From an uncultured Muribaculaceae bacterium (GTDB taxonomy: Bacteria; Bacteroidota; Bacteroidia; Bacteroidales; Muribaculaceae), in contig CALUIB010000006.1 in the NCBI GenBank assembly GCA_944320595.1, positions 1 through 64,000 on the forward strand: 64,000 bases of DNA, written 5' to 3'. Under the pieces are notes generated by a model, which saw only the letters and a program-made list of their open reading frames with translations, had not been told where the DNA came from and did no database searches. Numbering within the stretch: the first letter of the stretch is position 1; each line of letters starts with the position of its first letter. Of the stretch, positions 54,992-62,148 are shown piece after piece. The position numbers were made by a program, and so were the translations under genes.

Positions 54992-56425
54992 TTATTTGAC
55001 AGTGTGCAGCCAACGGCCACGGAAAAGGCGGACGAGGAAGATTGTGCCGCGGAAACACAGCTCGATGCACATAGCTATCCAAACGCCTTTCAATCCCATC
55101 ACGGGGGCAAGCCACGCCGCAAGCGACAGGCGCACAGCCCAAATGCTGAAGAAATTCATGATGCTTGGCACTATGGTGCTGCCTGCGCCGACAAATACCC
55201 CGTAGGCAACAATAGCGGCGGCAAACATAGGTTCGGCAAACGCCTCGATGCGCAGTGCCATTGTGCCAAGTTGGTGTATTTCTTCTACGGGGGTCATAAT
55301 GCCTATTATTTGCGGCGCGAACAGGTACATTGCCACGCCCATCACGCCCATTATCGCCATGCCCATACCGACGGTGATGTAGGCAAACCGCCGAGCCAAT
55401 GCCTTGCGGCTGGCACCTATGCTCTGCCCCACAAGGGTGGTTGCCGCATCAGCAATACCGTAGCCGGGCATATAGCAAAGGCTCTCGGCCGTGATGGCAA
55501 ACGAGTTGGCGGCAATAGAGAAAATGCCAAGCGGAGCCACTATGACAGTGCTCATGATTTGTGCGCCACATATCACCGAGTGTTCTATACCCATTGGCAT
55601 TCCTATGTAGGCAGCCTTCTTCAGCGTGGCACGCCGGGGAACAAAACTGCCGCTGTCCTGACGCAAGTTGAGCATTGGCGAGCGGCGCAGCAAATACCAC
55701 GTCATGAGCGATGCAGTGACGGTCTCGGCAAGCACCGTGCCGAGTATGGCTCCTTCCACGCCTAACCCGACACCCGGCATTTGCACAGTGTGCCCCAGCA
55801 CTGATACCGGCCTCGTGGCAAATATCAAGAAATAATTGAAAATCACATCAAGAATGCACATCAGCACGTTCAGCACACTCGGTATGCGCATATTGCCGCT
55901 GCACCGCAGCATACTCCCAGCGAGAAAGTTCATTTGCAGCACTGGCAGGAACAGCGAATAGATGAAAAAGTAGATGGAGGCATCCCCGCGTATGGCCGGG
56001 TCGCCGCCAAGCCATGTAGGCAGATGGCCGCTTATGCCAGTTCCGATGGCCGCGAGCATACAACCGAACACAAGTACCGACACAATTGACTGGCGCAGCA
56101 CATTGCGCGCATGACGTATATCTCCGGCACCGATGGCGTGAGCCACCTGCACCGAAAAACCAGTGGCAGCCGCGCTGCACAACCCGCCAAACAGCCACGT
56201 GGTTGTTGACATAAGCCCTATCGACGCGGCAGGATTAGCACCGAGGCTGCCCACCATCGAGGCATCGATGTATTGCATGGCTATCGAGGAGAACTGTGCC
56301 AGTATCGACGGAATACTAAGTTGCACCGTGAGCCATATTTGCTGCCCAAGTGTCATGTTCCTGCCCTCCCTTATCATCGAGAGCAGCAGGTCGGTGGTGT
56401 TGCTATTTGTGGTAGTATTTTTCAA
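54992..56425 (-). CDS. MATE-family efflux transporter
   Basis: MATE transporters expel organic cations or drugs in exchange for Na+ or H+. The protein has 12 membrane segments and the N-terminal Gln-Leu-Ser-Ile-Pro-Ser-Ile-Leu-Ala-Gln-Phe-Ser and Asp-Ala-Ser-Met-Val-Gly-Ser-Leu-Gly motifs. I place the start at a TTG at 56425 (477 residues), three bases beyond the DUF418 stop, which gives coupled translation. An ATG at 56488 (498 residues, 61-base overlap) is the alternative. Confidence 0.88.
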   Translation of the reverse strand: MKNTTTNSNTTDLLLSMIREGRNMTLGQQIWLTVQLSIPSILAQFSSIAMQYIDASMVGSLGANPAASIGLMSTTTWLFGGLCSAAATGFSVQVAHAIGAGDIRHARNVLRQSIVSVLVFGCMLAAIGTGISGHLPTWLGGDPAIRGDASIYFFIYSLFLPVLQMNFLAGSMLRCSGNMRIPSVLNVLMCILDVIFNYFLIFATRPVSVLGHTVQMPGVGLGVEGAILGTVLAETVTASLMTWYLLRRSPMLNLRQDSGSFVPRRATLKKAAYIGMPMGIEHSVICGAQIMSTVIVAPLGIFSIAANSFAITAESLCYMPGYGIADAATTLVGQSIGASRKALARRFAYITVGMGMAIMGVMGVAMYLFAPQIIGIMTPVEEIHQLGTMALRIEAFAEPMFAAAIVAYGVFVGAGSTIVPSIMNFFSIWAVRLSLAAWLAPVMGLKGVWIAMCIELCFRGTIFLVRLFRGRWLHTVK

Positions 56426-56427
56426 GA

Positions 56428-57669
56428 TTATTCTTCTTTTTTCAGTAATGAGAATGTTTTTCCGTAGGTAAGCATTCGCCATATCCATTCAAGCGGCCCG
56501 AAACGAAACCATCGCAACCACACAGCACACAGCAATGCTTGAACCACGAAAGTAGCCACTGCGACGGCAATCACCTGCACCAAGCCCATGCTTGCGCCAA
56601 GCCCCAATCCTATGCCATAGAAAATGAGTATCCCCACAACCGATTGCCCTATATAGCACGTGAGAGCCATGCGTCCCGGGGCGGCAAACATCCTGAAAAC
56701 GATGCAGCCGCGCACTCGCAGATAGGTGAGGCACAACAGAGCTACGTATGCCATTCCAGTAGGATAAACGCTCAGCACATACAAAACCGAATGACAAGCA
56801 TTGCCCCACGGGTGGCCGGCGACGGCACTCCATGCATATATCGCCGACAATGGCAGCCCGGCGGCAAGGCATCCGACAGCCAAACGCCGCAGCAGCGGAC
56901 GGAATTCTTCCAAGCGGGCATACAAGCGGTGGCGGCCTATGCAGTAACCTATCAGGAACAGACCGAGAACCTTGAAGTAGCGGTTGCCGTCGATAAACTC
57001 CTGCACCCTTACCAATGCACCTTGCACCAGGAACTGATGCACTGCGTGGTAATCGGCGGCATCGCGCAGCCAGTAGGCGAAATTGGCATCGGTTATTCCA
57101 TAGAGCGAACAGCAGTGCTGCTGCATCTCCACTACCGGAGCCGACAAATATATGCCGGCAAGCTGCGCAGCTGTATCGACAGCCACCGGCAACAGCAGCA
57201 TCGCCACCGCCCACGAGAGAATGATGCGGTCGGTCGCATTGCGGAATAGCGGCAACAGCATCCCCATCAAGGCATACAGCAGCAAAATATCTCCGCTCCA
57301 CAGCAGCATCAGGTGCAACAACCCTATGGCTGCAAGTATCGCCATTCGGCGATAGAATATCTTCAGCCCGTCGGCACCGCGGCACATAGCATTGGAGATT
57401 ATTATCGAGAAACCTATGCCGAACAACAGCGAGAATATAGTGTAGAATTTACCGTCGATAAGCATATACTGCACCCACCGCGCCACGCAGTCGGCTTTGG
57501 CTGTGGGCATGGCGGCCACGGCCTCACCGGGCAGGAAAGTGTATAGCGCAAATTCCGGGAAATTGGCCACGGCAATGCCCATTAGGGCAAATCCACGCAA
57601 TATGTCGAGAATCATATAGCGTTCCGAGGCTTTAACTGGCATTGCGCTGCCGGTACCGTTGTTTTCCAT
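56428..57669 (-). CDS. DUF418 multi-pass membrane protein
   Basis: The 413-residue protein has about ten membrane helices. It has the DUF418 N-terminal Ile-Leu-Arg-Gly-Phe-Ala-Leu-Met-Gly-Ile, the C-terminal Gly-Arg-Met-Ala-Leu-Thr-Cys-Tyr-Ile-Gly-Gln-Ser, and a final Gly-Pro-Leu-Glu-Trp-Ile-Trp-Arg. The function of the family is unknown, and it is related to the acyltransferase-3 fold. It is transcribed ahead of the MATE gene. CAAAGGTA at 57704-57711 reads TACCTTTG on this strand and is a likely -7 box. Confidence 0.88.
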   Translation of the reverse strand: MENNGTGSAMPVKASERYMILDILRGFALMGIAVANFPEFALYTFLPGEAVAAMPTAKADCVARWVQYMLIDGKFYTIFSLLFGIGFSIIISNAMCRGADGLKIFYRRMAILAAIGLLHLMLLWSGDILLLYALMGMLLPLFRNATDRIILSWAVAMLLLPVAVDTAAQLAGIYLSAPVVEMQQHCCSLYGITDANFAYWLRDAADYHAVHQFLVQGALVRVQEFIDGNRYFKVLGLFLIGYCIGRHRLYARLEEFRPLLRRLAVGCLAAGLPLSAIYAWSAVAGHPWGNACHSVLYVLSVYPTGMAYVALLCLTYLRVRGCIVFRMFAAPGRMALTCYIGQSVVGILIFYGIGLGLGASMGLVQVIAVAVATFVVQALLCAVWLRWFRFGPLEWIWRMLTYGKTFSLLKKEE

Positions 57670-57703
57670 ACGTTGTGAATCGATATAGTCTTATTTTGCG
57701 GTG

Positions 57704-57711
57704 CAAAGGTA
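57704..57711 (-). promoter_or_regulatory. -7 box of the DUF418-MATE operon
   Basis: On the minus strand the sequence reads TACCTTTG, a full -7 consensus 35 bases before the start codon. No clear -33 was found. Confidence 0.55.
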
Positions 57712-57888
57712 CTATTATTTAAGTAAACAGCAGTATATTTATTACTGCAAAGCTAACCACATTTACAGCAGGCATAACCGCATAGCCCCAATCCCTTCCA
57801 CGAAACGCAAGCAGGCATTTTCAGGGGTCAGTAGAAAAACGGTGGGGATAAATTTGTTAGATTGATTAGTACTCCTTTATTTTGTAGA

Positions 57889-58275
57889 ATGGAAAATGAT
57901 TATTTGAATATGTTGGCCTGTATCGTGCTGCCAAGCCAGATATTGGATTACTTTTCGATAGTGGGCATTGAGCAAACCTCCAATGAGATACACATCAGCC
58001 TGGACGAGAAGATGAATCCGGAACTCGGTAATGACATTCACTTTGAGTCCAAGGGGTTCATGGAAGCGGTAAGCGTGACGGACTTCCCGATACGCGACCA
58101 TAAAGTGATTCTGAAGATACGACGCAGACGTTGGACAGACACACGCACGGGCAAGAGTTTCAGCATACCGATAGACCTTGACATCGTGGCCAAGGGCACC
58201 CGTTACTCCAAAGAATTTGGAGCTTTTTTAAAAGAGACGTATGGAGACGTTCCCCGTGACCTGCCATACGCTTGA
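57889..58275 (+). CDS. ISAon1-family transposase N-terminal region protein
   Basis: This 128-residue protein from the ATG at 57889 corresponds to the first frame of ISAon1-type elements and contains a small zinc-free N-terminal domain. It overlaps the second frame by 35 bases and is offset by +1 (or -2). A longer reading from 57862 adds nine residues. In relatives the two parts are annotated as separate proteins. Confidence 0.85.
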   Translation: MENDYLNMLACIVLPSQILDYFSIVGIEQTSNEIHISLDEKMNPELGNDIHFESKGFMEAVSVTDFPIRDHKVILKIRRRRWTDTRTGKSFSIPIDLDIVAKGTRYSKEFGAFLKETYGDVPRDLPYA

Positions 58276-59233
58276 GGAGTTTTATCACATAGACGGTCAC
58301 ACGTTCGAGAAACAATACAAGGAAGCGCTGAGCGGTTTCAGGCAATGGGATCAGTTGGAACATGCAGACGAGTGGCTGCTGTTCCCCGAAAACATCGGCC
58401 CGCGTCTTGCCATCGACGAGTCCTCGCTCTCCAACGGCGAGCTATACACGTTCGTGACCAACCGTGATGCCCGTACACGGGAACAATCCTTGGTTGCCGT
58501 CGTTGCAGGCACAAAAGCGGAGGATGTGATCGCTGTCTTAAAGCGTATAGACGAGGAACGTCGCAATGCTGTCGAGGAGATCACGCTTGACCTGTCGGAT
58601 TCCATGCGCAAGATTGTCCGGACGGCATTCCCCAAAGCGAGCCGCGTCATCGACCGTTTCCATATCCAGAAGCTGGCTTGCGAAGCCGTGCAGGAGCTGC
58701 GCATCAGGCACCGCTGGGATGCCATACAGCAGGCTAACGATGAGATGGAGGAGGCCAAACAAAAGGGCAAGGAGTATACTCCGTACAGATTCCCCAATGG
58801 CGACACCCGTAAGGAGTTGCTTATACGCTCACGCCACCTGTTGTTCAAGTCCGCCGACAAATGGACCGGCAGGCAAAAACAGAGGGCCGCGATATTGTTT
58901 GAGCAGTACCCTGACATACAAACGGCATACGGACTGTGCCATTCACTGCGGATGATCTTTGCCAAAAACACGGTCAAGGATGCCGCACGCCTGTCCATGG
59001 CACGCTGGTACAACAAGGTGGGAGAAGCGGGATTTCATTCATTTAACGTCATAGCCGCTACCTTCTATGAGCATTATGATGAAATACTGAACTTCTACAA
59101 CAACTGCTCATCAAATGCGATGGCTGAGTCTTTCAACGCCAAAATCAAACTCTTCAGGGCAAACCTCAGAGGAGTTGCCGACAAGAAGTTCTTCTTGTTC
59201 CGTATTGCAAACCTATATGCCTATCCCCACTAA
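58241..59233 (+). CDS. ISL3/ISAon1-family DDE transposase
   Basis: The 330-residue catalytic part has the DDE residues: Asp in Leu-Ala-Ile-Asp-Glu-Ser, Asp in Val-Ile-Asp-Arg-Phe-His-Ile-Gln-Lys, and Glu in Ser-Asn-Ala-Met-Ala-Glu-Ser-Phe-Asn-Ala-Lys. It is intact from its ATG at 58241. It may be made by re-initiation at that ATG, inside the first frame, or by +1 frameshifting. Confidence 0.92.
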   Translation: METFPVTCHTLEEFYHIDGHTFEKQYKEALSGFRQWDQLEHADEWLLFPENIGPRLAIDESSLSNGELYTFVTNRDARTREQSLVAVVAGTKAEDVIAVLKRIDEERRNAVEEITLDLSDSMRKIVRTAFPKASRVIDRFHIQKLACEAVQELRIRHRWDAIQQANDEMEEAKQKGKEYTPYRFPNGDTRKELLIRSRHLLFKSADKWTGRQKQRAAILFEQYPDIQTAYGLCHSLRMIFAKNTVKDAARLSMARWYNKVGEAGFHSFNVIAATFYEHYDEILNFYNNCSSNAMAESFNAKIKLFRANLRGVADKKFFLFRIANLYAYPH

Positions 59234-59290
59234 AAATCTACTGACCCATTTTTCATATTGGGCCACGGCTATCTATTTTTACGACCAAAC

Positions 59291-59328
59291 AAAAAAGGTT
59301 TTAACCTTTTTATCGGCTAAAACCTTTT
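59291..59328 (-). terminator. Terminator of tRNA-Ala
   Basis: Eleven perfect pairs (59293-59303 with 59318-59328) with a run of Ts on the minus strand, right after the tRNA. Confidence 0.85.
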
Positions 59329-59334
59329 ACGGAG

Positions 59335-59407
59335 TGGAGTATAGCGGACTCGAACCGCTTACCTCAACACTGCCAGTGTTGCGCTCTACCAGATGAGCTA
59401 ATACCCC
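59335..59407 (-). tRNA. tRNA-Ala (anticodon GGC)
   Basis: A complete 73-base cloverleaf is present on the minus strand: acceptor GGGGTAT with ATACTCC (including the G3-U70 wobble that identifies tRNA-Ala) and discriminator A. The anticodon loop CTGGCAG gives anticodon GGC, and the T-arm is GGTTCGAGTCC. CCA is not encoded. Confidence 0.97.
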
Positions 59408-59431
59408 GTGTTTGATTGTCGTTTGCGGTTG

Positions 59432-59462
59432 CAAAGGTAGGCATTGTTTTGCAATTGTGCAA
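59432..59462 (-). promoter_or_regulatory. Promoter of tRNA-Ala
   Basis: On the minus strand: TTG (59460-59462), a 20-base spacer, and TACCTTTG (59432-59439), 25 bases before the tRNA. Confidence 0.8.
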
Positions 59463-59524
59463 TAGTGGGGCGATATTTTTTTGATTTTTTTGGATGCAGT
59501 GGGAGGCGATACGTTGTCCTAAGG

Positions 59525-60619
59525 CTAATGCCGCTTACGGGCAAGGCGTTTTATCCACAGATAATAGCCGGTGAGCGGCAATAACGCACCGAGCAGCGAT
59601 GCCAAAAACCACAGCAGGCGCGTGGCAAGACCGCCAAACGTGCCTGTGTGCAGCGAGTATATCCAGCCGCGTATTTTGCCTGCTGGCGGAAGTTGGGCGT
59701 AGGCAGTCGGTTGGGAGAGCTGGCCTGTACGTGGGTCGAACGTGTAACGGTCGCTGCCACGGGTGTTGCCGTAGTGGTTGTTGGCCACCGATGCCGTGCC
59801 GTGGCCGATGGTTATGCTTGCATGGCCGGGATTGGATACCGCAAGCCAGTCGTATGCGGCTTGCCATTGCGAAAAGTCCGATTTTGCATTGCTGCGCTCG
59901 CTTTTCTCACCGCTGTGGTTGCCACTTTGTTTCATTTCTATGCCAAAAGCCCCGTAAAAAGCGGTGCGATACCAGCCAAACGACCACGTAAGCCCCGTGA
60001 GGGCCATGACGAGCAACAACAGCAAGGCATACATTCCGCCAGCCACGTGCATCCCATGCCATAGGCGGTGACCGCCATTGCGGAATTTTATCTGCAAACT
60101 GTTTTTCAGGCCATTGGCACTGCGCGGCCACCAAATCACGATGCCGGTGACGAGGATTGCCACAAACAGCAACGTACTTATACCCACTATCACCTTTCCC
60201 CAAAAGATTCCACCATCGGCCGGGCGGCTGCCGAGCAGCCAGCGGTGCAGCCTGAACATTGCCGAGAAGAACGGTGTGCGTTGAACCAAGCCTTTAACCT
60301 CTCCCGTGTATTGGTCGATGGCCAATGATGCCTTGCGAGGATACGAGAGCGATAATTGATAGGTGCGTTCAGGGTCGGGATATACAGTTACTCCCTGTAT
60401 CTCCGCCCCTTGGGGTAGCGACGGTGTGGCGCGAGTTATCAGTTCATCGATGGCAAGCGGCTTGCCAGCTACGAGGTCAACGTAGTAAAGGCGGTGATGG
60501 GTGAACTGCGTTATCTCTTTCTCGAATACGAGCATTGCCCCAGAAAAGCATATAAGCGTGATAACGATGCCGAAAGGCACCGACAACCAAAGGTGGAGTT
60601 TGCGGAATAATCGTTTCAT
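59525..60619 (-). CDS. PepSY-domain membrane protein
   Basis: The 364-residue protein has four membrane segments (about 10-30, 140-165, 190-215 and 335-355) and PepSY-type periplasmic regions with Tyr-Pro-Asp-Pro-Glu-Arg-Thr-Tyr-Gln-Leu and Ile-Asp-Gln-Tyr-Thr-Gly-Glu-Val. Such proteins often accompany TonB receptors and act in reduction or release of iron or haem across the inner membrane. The start at 60619 is chosen because it gives the usual Lys-Arg-Leu-Phe-Arg-Lys-Leu-His-Leu-Trp N-terminus; an in-frame ATG at 60640 lies over the intercistronic region. Confidence 0.88.
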   Translation of the reverse strand: MKRLFRKLHLWLSVPFGIVITLICFSGAMLVFEKEITQFTHHRLYYVDLVAGKPLAIDELITRATPSLPQGAEIQGVTVYPDPERTYQLSLSYPRKASLAIDQYTGEVKGLVQRTPFFSAMFRLHRWLLGSRPADGGIFWGKVIVGISTLLFVAILVTGIVIWWPRSANGLKNSLQIKFRNGGHRLWHGMHVAGGMYALLLLLVMALTGLTWSFGWYRTAFYGAFGIEMKQSGNHSGEKSERSNAKSDFSQWQAAYDWLAVSNPGHASITIGHGTASVANNHYGNTRGSDRYTFDPRTGQLSQPTAYAQLPPAGKIRGWIYSLHTGTFGGLATRLLWFLASLLGALLPLTGYYLWIKRLARKRH

Positions 60620-60641
60620 TATGTGGATTTGTTTTGTCAAT

Positions 60642-60678
60642 CAAGCGGCATCTAATCCTGTTGCTTAGATGCCGCTTG
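60642..60678 (-). other. Intercistronic stem-loop between the DUF4374 and PepSY genes
   Basis: Fourteen perfect base pairs (60642-60655 with 60665-60678) with a 9-base loop. No U-run follows on the minus strand, so it may be an attenuator or a processing stem inside the operon. Confidence 0.6.
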
Positions 60679-60693
60679 CCATTAAAAGTTAAA

Positions 60694-62121
60694 TTAATAT
60701 GCCGAGAGCTTGCCGAGGGCCGAAACGCTGCTGATTGATGTGATTTGCAACCCTGGTGTAGCCTGGCCTGTGGCGGTGTCGATGCGGTAGATAGTGGGCG
60801 GCACACCTTCGGTTTTCACCACCACTGGTATGTAGGCATATCCATTGGCATTGGTGGGTGTGCCGAAACTTGAAATCTCGTCGGTTGAAGGCAGACCAGT
60901 CACCACCGTCAATTTACCTTGTGCGCCATTGAACACGGCAAGCTCGTTACGTGGCGCACTTGTTCCTGCCATTCCGTCCACGCCGTTGCTGTACATCTGC
61001 AGCAAGAAATTGTCGTCTCCGGCGTACCAGCAGCGGAACATCGGATTTCCGTTGCCTTGCAATTCTAGGTTCACGTAATAGTTTTCGTCAAATGCCGTCT
61101 CCCCAGCCTTTATGCGTACCACGCCCGACGGCAATTGTCCTTGCACACGATGCAATTCGTGTACAGTGCCATCGGCATCGGTGACGGTGCTTTCGGCCTG
61201 CACAGTGCGCCCGTAACCCGGCGAGAACACATAAAGATCGCCGTTGTCGGCTGCCCATATCGTCTGGTAGTATTGCGAACGCATACGTCCGCTTGCAAAC
61301 CCTATTTTGCCTGTGCGAGCAATTATGGGAGTTTCATCGAAACTATCACCGCTGTATATTGCCACAAATGCGCTGTCGGGATATTGCGTCGTTGGTATCA
61401 TTCCGGCGGTATATTGCCCCGAACCTGAGCCGCCGCTATGGTCGGCGACATACTTGGGGTCAACCACCTTGTCGGGGAATGTGTTTACCCCATAGTGGCT
61501 CATTCCCATAGGCACTACCGACGTGTATAGCTTGCCATTGGCCTCGACGAAACCAGCAAAGCTCACCCTCTCGCCATTGCCAAGGAAGTTTTCGGCAAGG
61601 CATGAACCGCTGCTCGATGTGGCATCGTTCACGTTAAGGTAGTTGAATTGCAGGTAGTAGGCATAGTTTCCCTGCGCATCTTGCTCGCGAGTGCCTGCAT
61701 TGGTCGATGAGGTGATTACGTTTTCACCCCAAGTGCCGTAAGTGGTAGTTCGGTTGTAGGTGTATTGCTGCGCCTCTACCATTTTGCCAGTAGCGGCATC
61801 GAGGTTGTAAGAGAAACCAGTGCCTTGCGCCCCGTCGTTGTACTGGAAACTGAACAAGTAGCGGTCGCCGTAGAATATCCAGTTTGAACTTGATTCGGTT
61901 TCAAGCCCGTCTTGGTAGGCGGTGATTTGCCCTTCATCGAGCGACTTAGCCGTGAGCAAATAAACTGCGTCGCCTGCCGAGGCTGCTATTATGTAACGGC
62001 TTTCGCCTGCGGCCAATGCACCTCCGTCCGAGGGTGAGGTAGGTTCGTCGTCGCTACACGATGCCATAGTCAAGCTGCCCACTATGGCAGCCAATGCCCA
62101 TAAGTAATGATTTTTTCCCAT
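60694..62121 (-). CDS. DUF4374 lipoprotein of a TonB uptake operon
   Basis: This 475-residue protein has a lipoprotein signal (Leu-Thr-Met-Ala-Ser-Cys, about residue 22). Repeated beta-strands then form a likely beta-propeller (for example [11 protein letters not shown]). The DUF4374 family is found beside TonB receptors in Bacteroidales and is thought to help bind the substrate at the cell surface. It lies 27 bases downstream of the receptor gene and 75 bases before the PepSY gene. Confidence 0.88.
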   Translation of the reverse strand: MGKNHYLWALAAIVGSLTMASCSDDEPTSPSDGGALAAGESRYIIAASAGDAVYLLTAKSLDEGQITAYQDGLETESSSNWIFYGDRYLFSFQYNDGAQGTGFSYNLDAATGKMVEAQQYTYNRTTTYGTWGENVITSSTNAGTREQDAQGNYAYYLQFNYLNVNDATSSSGSCLAENFLGNGERVSFAGFVEANGKLYTSVVPMGMSHYGVNTFPDKVVDPKYVADHSGGSGSGQYTAGMIPTTQYPDSAFVAIYSGDSFDETPIIARTGKIGFASGRMRSQYYQTIWAADNGDLYVFSPGYGRTVQAESTVTDADGTVHELHRVQGQLPSGVVRIKAGETAFDENYYVNLELQGNGNPMFRCWYAGDDNFLLQMYSNGVDGMAGTSAPRNELAVFNGAQGKLTVVTGLPSTDEISSFGTPTNANGYAYIPVVVKTEGVPPTIYRIDTATGQATPGLQITSISSVSALGKLSAY

Positions 62122-62148
62122 AATTGTATATTCGTTTAGTTGTTCTTT

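Larger units (their letters stand above)
57825..59248 (+). mobile_element. Complete ISAon1-type (ISL3 family) insertion sequence
   Basis: The element is about 1.42 kb and is bounded by imperfect inverted repeats (57825-57850 and 59223-59248). Both share GGGTCAGTAGA at the tip and GTGGGGATA inside, separated by six differing bases. It carries two overlapping frames for an N-terminal region protein and a DDE transposase. Flanking sequences are similar (ATTTTCA at left, ATTTTTCA at right) but not an exact 8-base duplication. It lies between the DUF418 promoter and tRNA-Ala and breaks no gene. Confidence 0.93.

Noticed and set aside
58224-58230. T-TTT-TTA slippery heptamer as a -1 frameshift site in the insertion sequence
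   Set aside because: A -1 shift leads to a stop at 58257; the transposase frame is +1 relative to the first frame, so this heptamer cannot join them.
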